Numbered from the stretch's first letter, positions 9,823 through 18,910 are shown. The stretch: DNA of 64,000 bases from Hyphomicrobiales bacterium (GCA_003169835.1 PNAI01000032.1:1-64000), one strand, 5' to 3'. Notes: generated by a model from the letters alone, not told the origin. A program made the numbers and translations.

Positions 9823-10821
9823 TTAGATCACCGGATTCCAGGCGACCGGTATAAGGCGATATTTCGCACCGTCTTTCTCCACGTGTCCGATGGAAGGGAA
9901 CGTGAAGTGGAAGCCGACGACCATCGCCTTCTCCGCTGCCGCCATATCGTAGAACTTATGGCGCGTCTCTTGTGCCATCACTGGATCGATGTCGAACGCT
10001 ACATGCCAGTCCGGATTGCGCAGGAACAGCTCCGGGATGTTGGTGACGTCGGACTGGATCAAGATCTTCGAGGAGCCCGACGCGATCACGAAAGCGGTGT
10101 GGCCAGGCGTATGACCGGGCGTGGCGACCGAGTTGATGCCGGGCACGACTTCCTTTCCCCAATCGTATTTCGTCACCTTGCCTTCGATGCCGGCGTAGAT
10201 TTTTTTTACGCCCGCAAAATAATTTTTCATCATCGGGTTCGACTCGGCTTTCGCCGCGTTTTCGTCGCTCATCCAGAATGCCCAGTCCATCGCCGGCACC
10301 ATGATTTCCGCATTCGGGAACGCCATCGAACCGTCGGCCGCGCGAATGCCGTTGGTGTGGTCGGGATGCAGGTGCGACATCAGCACGACGTCGATGCTCT
10401 TGGGATCGACGCCGGCGGCGGCAAGATTGTGCAAGGTGCGGCCGACCGCGCCTTTGCTTGGCTCGAAAGTGGCAACGCCGTTGCCGCAATCGATCAGCAC
10501 GAGCTTGGAGCCGGTGTTGATCAGTTGCGGATTGAACGGCACGGTCACCATGCCCTTCGGCATGTAGGCGGCTTCTGCCGCGGCGAGTGCCTGTTCTTTG
10601 GGAACATTTTTTACGAACGTGTCGGGCATCGGAAAGGTGCGCGCACCGTCGTTGATCGAAGTGCATTCGAAGCTGCCAACTTTGTAGCGGTAAAATCCTG
10701 GTGCCTGTGCGCCAAGCGGTGGAGCGGCGGCACGAGCCGGCAAAAATCCAGTAGCCGGCGCGATGGCTGTGGCGCCGATCGCGGCAGCGCCGGTGAGCAG
10801 ATTACGTCGCGTCATTTGCAT
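9823..10821 (-). CDS. Tat-exported MBL-fold metallohydrolase, methyl parathion hydrolase-like (copy 2)
   Basis: The 332-residue protein has a Tat signal (MTRRNLLTG with hydrophobic stretch to LPARA) and the same mature start APGFYRYKVG as its neighbours. Metal ligands are HLHPDH at 150-155, the His in GHTPGH, the Asp in QSDVTN and the C-terminal His in HFTFPSIGH. HLHPDH, SINDGAR and the DCGNG segment differ from copies 1 and 3, which share HFHGDH, so this is the more divergent paralogue and may act on another substrate. AGGGAGAAG stands 6-9 bases before the ATG. A terminator follows directly. Substrate unknown. Confidence 0.85.
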   Translation of the reverse strand: MQMTRRNLLTGAAAIGATAIAPATGFLPARAAAPPLGAQAPGFYRYKVGSFECTSINDGARTFPMPDTFVKNVPKEQALAAAEAAYMPKGMVTVPFNPQLINTGSKLVLIDCGNGVATFEPSKGAVGRTLHNLAAAGVDPKSIDVVLMSHLHPDHTNGIRAADGSMAFPNAEIMVPAMDWAFWMSDENAAKAESNPMMKNYFAGVKKIYAGIEGKVTKYDWGKEVVPGINSVATPGHTPGHTAFVIASGSSKILIQSDVTNIPELFLRNPDWHVAFDIDPVMAQETRHKFYDMAAAEKAMVVGFHFTFPSIGHVEKDGAKYRLIPVAWNPVI

Positions 10822-10940
10822 AGCTGTCTTCTCCCTGAACGTCGCCTCGCCTGCTGAATGGTCGAGGCGATTGCACGGATATTAGCGCATCGCACCGAGG
10901 CATTGCAGTATCTGTTCACCGCCAGGGGTGTTGCTCAGGC

Positions 10941-10970
10941 AAAAAAGAAGGCCGCCCGAAGGCGGCCTTC
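10941..10970 (-). terminator. Intrinsic terminator after MBL copy 3
   Basis: GAAGGCCGCC and GGCGGCCTTC form a perfect 10-bp stem with a CGAA loop (10947-10970). On the minus strand it is followed by six T. It starts 23 bp after the stop of MBL copy 3, so this gene too seems to end its own transcript. Confidence 0.9.
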
Positions 10971-10993
10971 CTCTTGTTGCAAATAATTTGCAA

Positions 10994-11992
10994 TTAGATT
11001 GTCGGGGTCCACGGAACCATCGTCTCGCGGTAACCGGTCGAGGTCTTCTCGACATGCGCCAGCGAGGGGAACGGATAGTGGAATCCCTGCACCGGCATCT
11101 TTTCGGCGACTAGCATGTCGTAGACCTTGCGGCGGGTCGCTTCGGCCATATCCGGAATCTGGTCGAAGAAGGCGTGCCAGCCAGGATGACGCGCGAACAG
11201 CAGCGGGTTATTGGTGACGTCGGCTTGTACATAAACCTTGCTCGAGCCGGACGCGACGATGTGCGACATGTGGCCGGGCGTGTGACCGTAGGTCGCAACT
11301 GAGGTGATTCCGGGCGCGATTTCCTTGCCGGCCTCGTATTGCGTGACCTTTCGGCCGAGCGCGTCGAACACGCGACGCACGCCGCCGAAGACTTCCTTCA
11401 TGCGCTCGGACGTGTTTTTGGCCATTTCGGCGTCGTCCATGAAAAATTTCCATTCCGGCGCCGGAACGAGAACTTCGGCGTTGGGAAATGCCAGCTTGTT
11501 GTCGGTTCCGAGCAGACCGAAAATGTGGTCGCCATGGAAATGCGTGATGATCACCGTGTCCACGGCGTTGCGGTCGATTCCGGCCAATTTCATGTTGTTG
11601 TGGAACTGGCCGACCACACCCTTGCTGCGCTCGAAGTTCGCTTCACCCACGCCGGTGTCGATGACGATGAGTTTAGAGCCCGTATTCACCACGATCGGGT
11701 TGTACGGGATGGTCATCTTGTCCGGTTCCATGAACGCCTCGGCGAGCGCCTTGTTGACCTCTTCCTTCTTGGCGTTGAGCACAAAATTGTCCGGCAGCGG
11801 GAACGTGCGCGAGCCATCGGTGCATACGGTGATTTCGTATGTGCCGACCTTGTAGCGATAGAAGCCCGGTGCTTGCTTGCCGGCCGGTGGTGCGGCGGCC
11901 TGCGTGGTTGTTTCCGCGAATGGCGCAAGCGTTGTCGCGACGGTCGCAGCGGCGGTCCCGCTGAGCATGCCACGGCGAGTAAGTTCGGTCAT
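10994..11992 (-). CDS. Tat-exported MBL-fold metallohydrolase, methyl parathion hydrolase-like (copy 3)
   Basis: The 332-residue protein starts at ATG 11992 after AGGGGAGA. It has a Tat signal (LTRRGMLSG and a hydrophobic Ala/Thr core), mature start APGFYRYKVG, HFHGDH at 151-156, GHTPGH, QADVTNNP and HYPFPSLAH, that is all expected dinuclear metal ligands. It is clearly closer to copy 1 (8702-9691) than to copy 2, with near-identical stretches such as ATRRKVYDML and YNPIVVNTG. The three genes therefore arose by tandem duplication. The 290-bp region upstream is the likely promoter of this copy. Function beyond periplasmic hydrolase is not readable. Confidence 0.85.
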   Translation of the reverse strand: MTELTRRGMLSGTAAATVATTLAPFAETTTQAAAPPAGKQAPGFYRYKVGTYEITVCTDGSRTFPLPDNFVLNAKKEEVNKALAEAFMEPDKMTIPYNPIVVNTGSKLIVIDTGVGEANFERSKGVVGQFHNNMKLAGIDRNAVDTVIITHFHGDHIFGLLGTDNKLAFPNAEVLVPAPEWKFFMDDAEMAKNTSERMKEVFGGVRRVFDALGRKVTQYEAGKEIAPGITSVATYGHTPGHMSHIVASGSSKVYVQADVTNNPLLFARHPGWHAFFDQIPDMAEATRRKVYDMLVAEKMPVQGFHYPFPSLAHVEKTSTGYRETMVPWTPTI

Positions 11993-12282
11993 AAAGGTGT
12001 CTCCCCTGGGTTTGTGATGCGAGATTGCAGATGACTACAGCTCGCAGCCGGCACGATAAAATTTGAGGTAACGCGCTACGTCGTCCGATGACATCGGCAC
12101 GTAATATACCGACATGCCAACACCTCGTGCGTGCTAAAATTCCCACGATATTGCATCGCAGCAAATGTTGAAGGGGCCGTTTTTCATGTAAATTGCTGGC
12201 CTGCCGGAGGCACCTGCAATGGGCAATTGCCCCGCGCATTAACCCAAGCGCCGCTCCTTACGGTGCAGTCGAGGAAACGCTC
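11993..12282. promoter_or_regulatory. Divergent intergenic region between MBL copy 3 and the HbpS-like gene
   Basis: No gene is seen in these 290 bp. It should hold the promoters of both divergent genes. Two short palindromes are visible: CCGAT-GAC-ATCGG at 12085-12097 and GGGCAATTGCCC at 12221-12232. No regulator gene is adjacent, so I cannot assign them. Confidence 0.35.
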
Positions 12283-12816
12283 ATGCGAAAATTTGTTCTC
12301 AGTTCGTTGGTCGCCGGAATGGCGCTGGTCAGTGCCATCGCTCAAGCGCAAGTACCGCCTGATCCGAACAATCCGAACGAAGCCATACCTGAGGCGTCGA
12401 ATCTGCCGGCCTACGGCGAGCCGATCAGCATCGAAACCGCCAAGAAGGCGGCTACGGCTGCAATCGCAGAATCGAAAAAACGAAATTGGAATACGATGTG
12501 CATCGCAGTCGTCGATACACATGGCGAACTGGTCTATTTCGAAAAGCAGGACAACTGCGCCTACGCCTCCACTAAAATCTCTCAGCACAAGGCGCGCACT
12601 GCGGCGCGCTATCGGCGCCCCACGTTGGTGTTCGAACGTTTGCTCGGCAAAGGTGACTTCTTCGCCTATCTGACGACGCTTGACGATGTGATCGCATCGC
12701 GCGGCGGCAATCCGATCATGGTCGGAGGAAAGGTCATCGGTGCTATCGGCGCAAGCGGTGGAACCGGCTCGCAGGATGATGTCGTATCGCAGGCTGGCGC
12801 CGCGGCCATAAAATAA
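12283..12816 (+). CDS. Secreted GlcG/HbpS (heme-binding/degrading-like) family protein
   Basis: The 177-residue protein starts at ATG 12283 after GAGGAAA and has a Sec signal peptide ending near AQAQV (residues 22-23). The mature part ISIETAKKAATAAIAESKK, CIAVVDTHGELVYF, KISQHKARTAARY and GGNPIMVGGKVIGAIGASGGTGSQDD is the classic GlcG/HbpS fold (Pfam Haem_degrading). HbpS is an extracellular heme-sensing protein, while GlcG roles are unclear, so heme binding is only possible here. It faces away from the exported MBL-fold cluster and shares its periplasmic location. A long hairpin terminator follows. Confidence 0.82.
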   Translation: MRKFVLSSLVAGMALVSAIAQAQVPPDPNNPNEAIPEASNLPAYGEPISIETAKKAATAAIAESKKRNWNTMCIAVVDTHGELVYFEKQDNCAYASTKISQHKARTAARYRRPTLVFERLLGKGDFFAYLTTLDDVIASRGGNPIMVGGKVIGAIGASGGTGSQDDVVSQAGAAAIK

Positions 12817-12837
12817 CTCTCGGTTGCTCACGAAGCG

Positions 12838-12873
12838 GAAAGCCGCGTGCCAAGAGATTGGCGCGCGGCTTTC
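12838..12873. terminator. Long hairpin terminator between convergent HbpS-like gene and dedA
   Basis: GAAAGCCGCGTGCCAA pairs with TTGGCGCGCGGCTTTC (one wobble) around a GAGA loop, a 16-bp stem. It sits 22 bp after the HbpS-like stop and touches the last base of the dedA stop codon, so it may serve both converging transcripts. The flanking T-run is weak (TATATTCTT on the plus strand). Confidence 0.8.
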
Positions 12874-13409
12874 TATATTCTTCCCCACAGCCAATCGACG
12901 ATCTTGCCAATAATGTCGCCGAGCAAGAGCAGCACCGCAGCCCATACAAACGCCGAGCTAAAATTCGCAGCTTGAAACTTCCAATAGGGCATCCGGAAAA
13001 TGCCGGCGACCAGCGGCACGGACGCACGAAGCGGACCGGAGAAGCGGCCGATAAAAATTCCGAGCATGCCCCACTTTTTTACAAAGTTCTCACCCTTGGG
13101 GATCAACTCCGGATGTTTCGACAGCGGCCATACTTTGTAGACCGCCTTCTCCAGCTTGAACCCGATCCAATAGGACAGCCAGTCGCCGCTGGCCGCGCCG
13201 AGCGCGCCGCCAATCCAGATCGGCCAAAAATTAATGCCGCTTGGTCCGATCAACGCGCCAATTGCGACGAGGAAGCTCCAGGCCGGGATAAGAAGCGAAA
13301 TAAAAGCGAGCGATTCACCGAACGCGAGCGCGAACATGATGGGGGCCGCCCATATTTCGTGCTCGCGCACGAATTCGGCTACTTGCTTGGCATATTCTTC
13401 GATGGCCAT
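12873..13409 (-). CDS. DedA-family inner-membrane protein
   Basis: The 178-residue protein has several hydrophobic segments (about 20-60, 70-90, 130-155 and 155-175) and the DedA/SNARE-associated signature GIFIGRFSGPLRASVPLVAG. DedA proteins are polytopic membrane proteins; members of the family act as undecaprenyl-phosphate or phospholipid flippases. The start at 13409 (MAIEEYAKQV) fits family N-termini better than the longer frame to 13451. It is convergent with the HbpS-like gene through a shared hairpin. The precise substrate is not readable. Confidence 0.88.
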   Translation of the reverse strand: MAIEEYAKQVAEFVREHEIWAAPIMFALAFGESLAFISLLIPAWSFLVAIGALIGPSGINFWPIWIGGALGAASGDWLSYWIGFKLEKAVYKVWPLSKHPELIPKGENFVKKWGMLGIFIGRFSGPLRASVPLVAGIFRMPYWKFQAANFSSAFVWAAVLLLLGDIIGKIVDWLWGRI

Positions 13410-13535
13410 CGGGTTCCGCGGAATTCGAACAAGTTGTGGGGCAAGATGCAACGTGGCGATTTAGCGCGCTGGTTTAACGCGCCCTTGCACGTTGCGCCAG
13501 TGCGGGGGATGGCTTAGTCACTCTGGTCTTGCACA

Positions 13536-14321
13536 ATGAATGTCTCCATGCCCGCAATCAGCCATTTTCGTTTTCCGATCAGCAGGCTTGAGCGGACCTG
13601 GCGCAGACTCTATTCCAATACATTGCGGAAATTCGGCGTCAATCCGCACGTGGTACGCGCGCAAGGCGCGCGCTTTCAGGTGAACACGATCGATTACATC
13701 GACCAATGCATCGCTTACGACGGAATGTGGGAAGCCCCGCAGCTCGAAGTGCTGGCCGAGCTGTGCCGGCGCCAAAAGATCGATTGCTTTCTCGATGTCG
13801 GCGCGAATGCCGGCTTCTACAGCATCATGTTCGCCATGAAAAAGCTCACCGATCAGATCATCGCGTTCGAACCGGATCCGGGCAACTATGCCCGGCTGGC
13901 CACAAACCTCGCACTCAACGATCTGTCCAGCCGGGTCGAGGCGGTGCCGCTCGCGCTGGGAGATGCCAACAGCGAGGTGACGCTTTATGAAGGCGCGAAA
14001 TGGAACCGCGGTGAATCAACCATCGCGGAGCCGGACCAGACGCCGAAAGAATTTACGCATCGCATTCGGCAGACTCGCTTCGACGACGCGTTCAGCTTGG
14101 CGCGGCAGAACATCATCATAAAAATGGATGTGGAGGGCTACGAATTCCACGTGCTCGCCGGTATGGAGCGCACACTTCGGGACAACACCTGCTATCTGCA
14201 GGTGGAACTCTATTCAGACCGGCTGGAGGAATTGAAAGGCTTTTTCGCTCAGCGCGGCTATCGCTATTTGCACACCGAATATATCGATCATTTTTTCACC
14301 AATATGCCGGATATCACGTAG
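13536..14321 (+). CDS. FkbM-family SAM-dependent methyltransferase
   Basis: The 261-residue protein has the SAM-binding motif I FLDVGANAGFYS, the acidic residue of motif II in IAFEPDPGNYARL, and the FkbM-family motif KMDVEGYEFHVLAGM. FkbM enzymes O-methylate sugars, glycans or polyketides, often in surface polysaccharide synthesis. No glycan cluster surrounds it; the nearest glycosyltransferase is 5 kb away on the other strand. It lies 90 bp upstream of parE on the same strand. The target is unknown. Confidence 0.88.
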   Translation: MNVSMPAISHFRFPISRLERTWRRLYSNTLRKFGVNPHVVRAQGARFQVNTIDYIDQCIAYDGMWEAPQLEVLAELCRRQKIDCFLDVGANAGFYSIMFAMKKLTDQIIAFEPDPGNYARLATNLALNDLSSRVEAVPLALGDANSEVTLYEGAKWNRGESTIAEPDQTPKEFTHRIRQTRFDDAFSLARQNIIIKMDVEGYEFHVLAGMERTLRDNTCYLQVELYSDRLEELKGFFAQRGYRYLHTEYIDHFFTNMPDIT

Positions 14322-14411
14322 CACCATGATTGGTAATTCGTCCCCTGCCCGCTTGCGGCATGGCATAGTCGTGCGCAATTGATTCGCTCACCCATTACGC
14401 TCAGATCACAG

Positions 14412-16481
14412 ATGGCAAAAACTGCGAAAAAGCCGAAGGCGCCCAAAACGGGCGACCTGTTCGACCGTGAAACAAAAAGCAATGCCGGACGCTCCAAGGC
14501 GCACGGCAAGTCCGCGCGTGGATCGAGCAGCGCGGCCGAGGCCGGCTATACCGCCAAACACATCGAGGTGCTCGAAGGGCTTGAGCCGGTGCGCCGACGG
14601 CCTGGTATGTATATCGGCGGCACCGACGAGAAGGCGCTGCATCACCTGTTCGCCGAGGTGATCGACAATGCCATGGACGAAGCGCTCGCCGGCCACGCCG
14701 ATTGGATCGAAGTGGAGATGGAGACGGACGGTTTTGTTTCCGTCACCGACAACGGCCGCGGGATTCCGGTCGATCCGCATCCGAAGTTCAAGAACAAGTC
14801 CGCGCTCGAAGTCATCATGTGCACGCTGCACGCGGGCGGTAAATTCGATTCGGAAGTCTACGGGACCTCGGGCGGATTGCACGGCGTCGGCGTGTCGGTG
14901 GCAAACGCACTGTCCGATCGCATGGAAGTCGAGGTCGCGCGCGGGCAGAAACTCTACCGCATGGCCTTCGAGCGCGGTAAGCCGAAGGGGAATCTGCAGG
15001 ACGCCGGCAAAGCGCCCAACCGGCGCGGCACAAAGGTGCGCTTTCACCCGGACCCGGAGATTTTCGGCCCCAAGGCGCATTTTCAGCCTGAGCGCGTGTT
15101 CAAGATGGCCCGCTCGAAAGCCTATCTGTTCGGCGGCGTCGAGATCAGATGGTCGTGCGCGAAGGAGCTCTTGCGCGGCATCGAGGACGTTCCGGAAAAG
15201 GCGACGTTTCATTTCGCCGAAGGCCTGAAGGATTATCTCGCGGCCTCGATCGGCGATGCCACGCTGGTGCATCCCGATATTTTCACCGGCACGACCGGCA
15301 AGATCGGTGTGCATGGCGCGGTGCAATGGGCGGTGGCGTGGACGGCGGACGCCGACGGCTCGCTGTCGTCCTATTGCAACACCATTCCGACGCCGGATGG
15401 CGGCACGCATGAATCGGGCCTGCGCAGCGCGCTATTGCGCGGACTGAAAGATCACGCCGAGCGCGCGGGCAAGGCAAAATCCGCGGCTGCCATCACCAGC
15501 GACGATGTGATGACGGGTGCGGCCTGCATGATCTCCGTGTTCATCCGCGAGCCGGAATTCCAGGGCCAGACAAAAGATCGGCTCGCCACGGCGGAGGCGC
15601 AGAAGATCGTCGAGGGCGCGATCAAGGACCCGTTCGATCATTGGCTCGCCGGCAATCCAACGCAGGCCAGCAAGTTGCTCGACTTCGTGCTCGAGCGCGC
15701 CGACGAGCGCATCCGCCGCCGCCAGGAAAAAGAGATTTCGCGCAAGAGCGCCGTGCGTAAGCTTCGCCTGCCCGGCAAGCTCGCCGACTGCACCAATAAT
15801 GCCGCGGAAGGCTCGGAGATTTTTATCGTCGAGGGCGATTCCGCCGGCGGATCGGCCAAGCAGGCGCGCGACCGCGCGAGCCAGGCGGTGCTACCGTTGC
15901 GCGGAAAAATTCTCAACGTCGCGTCCGCCGGCAAGGACAAGCTCGCGCAGAACACCCAGCTTGCCGACCTCGTGCAGGCGCTCGGCTGCGGCACAGGCGC
16001 GCACTATCGCGACCAGGATTTGCGCTATGAGAAAGTGATCGTGATGACGGACGCCGACGTCGATGGCGCGCATATCGCGGCGCTGCTGATCACGTTTTTC
16101 TACACGCAGATGCCGGAGATCATCGAGCAAGGGCATCTTTATCTGGCGGTGCCGCCGCTCTATCGACTCACGCACGGCGCCAAGACGCTTTACGCTCGCG
16201 ACGACAAGCACAAGGCCGATCTGCTCAAGAAAGAGTTCCATGCAAATGCGAATGTGGACGTCGGCCGCTTCAAGGGCCTGGGCGAGATGATGGCGGCGCA
16301 GCTCAAAGAAACCACCATGGACCCGAGGAAGCGCACGCTGTTGCGCGTCAAAATCAAGGATGATGATCGCAAAGCCACGGCCAAATCCGTCGAGCGCCTG
16401 ATGGGCACCAAGGCCGAATCGCGGTTTGAATTCATCCAGGAACGCGCGGAATTTGCGAAGGAAGAGATGCTGGATGTGTGA
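14412..16481 (+). CDS. parE: DNA topoisomerase IV subunit B
   Basis: ParE is the ATPase subunit of topoisomerase IV, which decatenates daughter chromosomes together with ParC. The 689-residue protein begins with a Lys-rich, poorly conserved segment of about 45 residues. It then has the GHKL ATPase motifs EVIDNAMDEAL, DNGRGIPVD and GTSGGLHGVGVSVANALS, and the Toprim motifs IVEGDSAGGSAKQARDR and DADVDGAHI, which carry the catalytic Glu and Asp residues. Length and motif spacing fit ParE rather than GyrB (about 800 residues). The ATG at 14412 was preferred over a TTG at 14379. It is convergent with pobA, with 6 bp between the stops; parC is not in the window. Confidence 0.95.
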   Translation: MAKTAKKPKAPKTGDLFDRETKSNAGRSKAHGKSARGSSSAAEAGYTAKHIEVLEGLEPVRRRPGMYIGGTDEKALHHLFAEVIDNAMDEALAGHADWIEVEMETDGFVSVTDNGRGIPVDPHPKFKNKSALEVIMCTLHAGGKFDSEVYGTSGGLHGVGVSVANALSDRMEVEVARGQKLYRMAFERGKPKGNLQDAGKAPNRRGTKVRFHPDPEIFGPKAHFQPERVFKMARSKAYLFGGVEIRWSCAKELLRGIEDVPEKATFHFAEGLKDYLAASIGDATLVHPDIFTGTTGKIGVHGAVQWAVAWTADADGSLSSYCNTIPTPDGGTHESGLRSALLRGLKDHAERAGKAKSAAAITSDDVMTGAACMISVFIREPEFQGQTKDRLATAEAQKIVEGAIKDPFDHWLAGNPTQASKLLDFVLERADERIRRRQEKEISRKSAVRKLRLPGKLADCTNNAAEGSEIFIVEGDSAGGSAKQARDRASQAVLPLRGKILNVASAGKDKLAQNTQLADLVQALGCGTGAHYRDQDLRYEKVIVMTDADVDGAHIAALLITFFYTQMPEIIEQGHLYLAVPPLYRLTHGAKTLYARDDKHKADLLKKEFHANANVDVGRFKGLGEMMAAQLKETTMDPRKRTLLRVKIKDDDRKATAKSVERLMGTKAESRFEFIQERAEFAKEEMLDV

Positions 16482-16487
16482 GCGCGC

Positions 16488-17654
16488 TCACTCCATCGGA
16501 AGTCCAGCGTAATTTTCCGCGAGCGATGTCATGGCGGCCTCCGAGCACGTCACATAATCGATTTCCGCAATCTGCCGCTTGATGTCGAAGTCGCTCGCAT
16601 CGGCGTAGCGGTGCAGCATTTGCGTCATCCACCAGGAGAAGCGCTGGCCCTTCCAGACGCGGCCGAGGCAGGTTTTGGAGTAGTTCTCCAGGAGGTCGTC
16701 GCGCTTGGATTTGACGAACGCTTCGATGGCGCGCGCGAGCACGCGCACGTCGGCCATGGCGAGGTTCATGCCCTTTGCGCCGGTCGGCGGCACGATATGG
16801 GCTGAGTCACCGGCAAGATACAGGCGGCCGGTTTGCATCGGCTCTGCCACATAGGATCGCATTGGAGCTACGAGCTTCTCCAGCACCGGGCCGCGCGGCA
16901 GCGGCTTCACACCGCCGAGACGCGTTTCGAGCTCGTCCCAGATTTTCTCATCGGGCCAGTCGTCGAGGTTCTCGTCGGGCGCGCATTGAATGTAATAACG
17001 CACGACCTCGGGCGCGCGCATGGAGAACAGCGCGAAGCCGCGATCGTGATAGGCATAGATCAGCTCGTCGGCGACCGGCTTGGCTTTCGCCAGAATGCCG
17101 AGCCAGCCGAAGGGATAAATGCGATCATAACCACGCAGGGAGCCTGCGGGAAAGCTCGGCCGGCACACGCCGTGGAAACCGTCGCAGCCGGCGATGATGT
17201 CGCAGTCGATTTCCTGCGCCTTGCCTTGATGGCGAAATCGGATCTTGGGCTTGCCGGTGTTGAAATCATGGACGCTGGTGTCCGCGACATCGAAGTGAAT
17301 CTCGCCGCCGTCCGCGAGTCTTCGTGCGATGAGGTCCTTCACCACCTCTTGCTGGCCGTAGATGGTGACGCGTTTGCCGATGAGCTTGTGGAAGTCGATG
17401 TGGCGAAGCTCGCCGCCGAAGGTCATGTAGATGCCGTCGTGCGCCAGACCCTCGCGCTGCATACGCGCGCCAACGCCGGTCTCCACCAGCAGCTTCGTGA
17501 CCCAGTCTTCCATCAGGCCGGCGCGCACCCGCGCCTCGCAATAGGCGCGGCTGCGGTTCTCCACGATGATGGAATCGATGCCGGCGAGATGCAGGAGATG
17601 CGAGAGCATCAATCCCGCGGGCCCAGCGCCAACGATGCCAACCTGTGTGCGCAT
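16488..17654 (-). CDS. pobA: 4-hydroxybenzoate 3-monooxygenase
   Basis: PobA hydroxylates 4-hydroxybenzoate to protocatechuate with NADPH and O2, feeding the beta-ketoadipate pathway. The 388-residue protein has GAGPAG at 9-14 and the second FAD motif LAGDSAHIVPPTGAKG. It also has residues equivalent to the substrate site of the Pseudomonas enzyme: Tyr200 in ELIYAYHDRGFAL, Ser211 and Arg213, Tyr221, and Tyr382 in AENYAGLP. The AraC- or IclR-type regulator pobR and the pca genes are not in the window. Upstream on the same strand, 130 bp away, is a tripartite-tricarboxylate-type solute receptor, which might bind an aromatic acid. Confidence 0.95.
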   Translation of the reverse strand: MRTQVGIVGAGPAGLMLSHLLHLAGIDSIIVENRSRAYCEARVRAGLMEDWVTKLLVETGVGARMQREGLAHDGIYMTFGGELRHIDFHKLIGKRVTIYGQQEVVKDLIARRLADGGEIHFDVADTSVHDFNTGKPKIRFRHQGKAQEIDCDIIAGCDGFHGVCRPSFPAGSLRGYDRIYPFGWLGILAKAKPVADELIYAYHDRGFALFSMRAPEVVRYYIQCAPDENLDDWPDEKIWDELETRLGGVKPLPRGPVLEKLVAPMRSYVAEPMQTGRLYLAGDSAHIVPPTGAKGMNLAMADVRVLARAIEAFVKSKRDDLLENYSKTCLGRVWKGQRFSWWMTQMLHRYADASDFDIKRQIAEIDYVTCSEAAMTSLAENYAGLPME

Positions 17655-17783
17655 GGCTCCCCTGCCAGCTCTATGCCATGCCCTTATAATGAGCGATGAC
17701 CACCACCGAAATGGGGTGCGCAGCGAAATCGCGCGTGCATTCGCACACGGTTTGCGCCGCGAATTGCGATGGACGCCGTTCGG

Positions 17784-18773
17784 CTAGTTGTCGAATTTCA
17801 GGTTGGCCGCCTTGATGACCGCGACATAGTTCTCGATATCGGCGTCGATCATCTTGCGGAAATCCGCCGACGAGCCACCGCCCGGGGTGACCGCCATGGC
17901 CTTGAGCTTGCTGCTTACGTCGGGATCGGTGATCGCGCGGCGCAAGCCCGCTTCAAGCTTGGCGACGATCGCGGGGGGCGTATTCACTGCCGCGAAGAAG
18001 CCGCTCCACAATTGGGTGTTCACCTCGGGATATCCGGCTTCGGCCATGCTCGGCACGTCGGGCAGTTCGGGCGAGCGCTTCGAGCCGGTCACCGCCAGAG
18101 CGCGCACCTTGCCGCCCTGGATCTGCGGGATCGCAGGCGGGCCGTCTGAAATCACGAACAGGGTCTGTTCCTGGATCACGCTCAGGACCATTTCGTTGCT
18201 GCTCTTGTAGGGGATCATCTGGCCCGGCATTCCGCTCTTGAGCTTGAGGAGTTCGCTCGAAATGGTGAACGCTGGCGACGTTGAACCATAATTCGATTTG
18301 TCCGGATGCGCTTTTGCCCATTCGACCAGCTCTTTCACGGTCTTCGCCGGATGACTGACCGGGACCACGAGAATGAGTGGGAAATTCGCGATCATTGAAA
18401 GCGGTATGAATGTTTTCGTCGGATGGTACGACAACTTCGGATAGGCAGCCGCAGCGATCGACATCACGCCACTGGCGCCGATGAACAATGTGTAGCCGTC
18501 GGCCGGCTGGTTCATGACGTATTCAGCGGCGATGCGGCCACCGGCGCCCGGCTTGTTCTCGATCACCATGGGCTGGCCGATTACCTCGGCGAGCTTGTTT
18601 CCGACCACGCGCGCAAACAGGTCGTTGCCGCCACCGGCCGCGAAGGGGATGACCACGCGGATCGGCTTGTTGGGGTAGTCGGCCTGGGCAGAGGCCGGAT
18701 GTGGCGCCGCGGCCAAAACTGCAGAAAGCGCAAGTGCGCCCAACATCGTGCGGCCGAACCCGAACTTCGTCAT
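17784..18773 (-). CDS. Bug/TctC-type tripartite tricarboxylate transporter solute receptor
   Basis: The 329-residue protein has a Sec signal peptide (MTKFGFGRTML to PASAQA) and the Bug-family hallmark segments YPNKPIRVVIPFAAGGGNDLFAR, GQPMVIENKPGAGG, PADGYTLF and VRALAVTGSKRSPELPDVPSMAEAGYP. Such receptors bind carboxylates in the periplasm for TctAB-type carriers or act as sensors. Of two in-frame ATGs, 18773 is chosen because GGGAGG ends 6 bases before it, while 18779 would touch it. No tctA or tctB genes are nearby, so it is an orphan receptor. It is directly upstream of pobA in the same direction, which hints at an aromatic acid ligand. Confidence 0.9.
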   Translation of the reverse strand: MTKFGFGRTMLGALALSAVLAAAPHPASAQADYPNKPIRVVIPFAAGGGNDLFARVVGNKLAEVIGQPMVIENKPGAGGRIAAEYVMNQPADGYTLFIGASGVMSIAAAAYPKLSYHPTKTFIPLSMIANFPLILVVPVSHPAKTVKELVEWAKAHPDKSNYGSTSPAFTISSELLKLKSGMPGQMIPYKSSNEMVLSVIQEQTLFVISDGPPAIPQIQGGKVRALAVTGSKRSPELPDVPSMAEAGYPEVNTQLWSGFFAAVNTPPAIVAKLEAGLRRAITDPDVSSKLKAMAVTPGGGSSADFRKMIDADIENYVAVIKAANLKFDN

Positions 18774-18910
18774 CGACATCCTCCCATTCTTCAGCTGATC
18801 CGCCGCAGTTCTAAAGGACCGTTGCGACAGGTGCGACATGTGCACTTTGCATTCAGTTTAGCGAACTTTCCTCGAAAGTCGATTGTCGCACCATGCGTGC
18901 GACACACCAT

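Noticed and set aside
8699-10857. Two long plus-strand frames opposite the MBL-fold genes
   Set aside because: They mirror each other only because the minus-strand genes are paralogues; no start signals or known domains.
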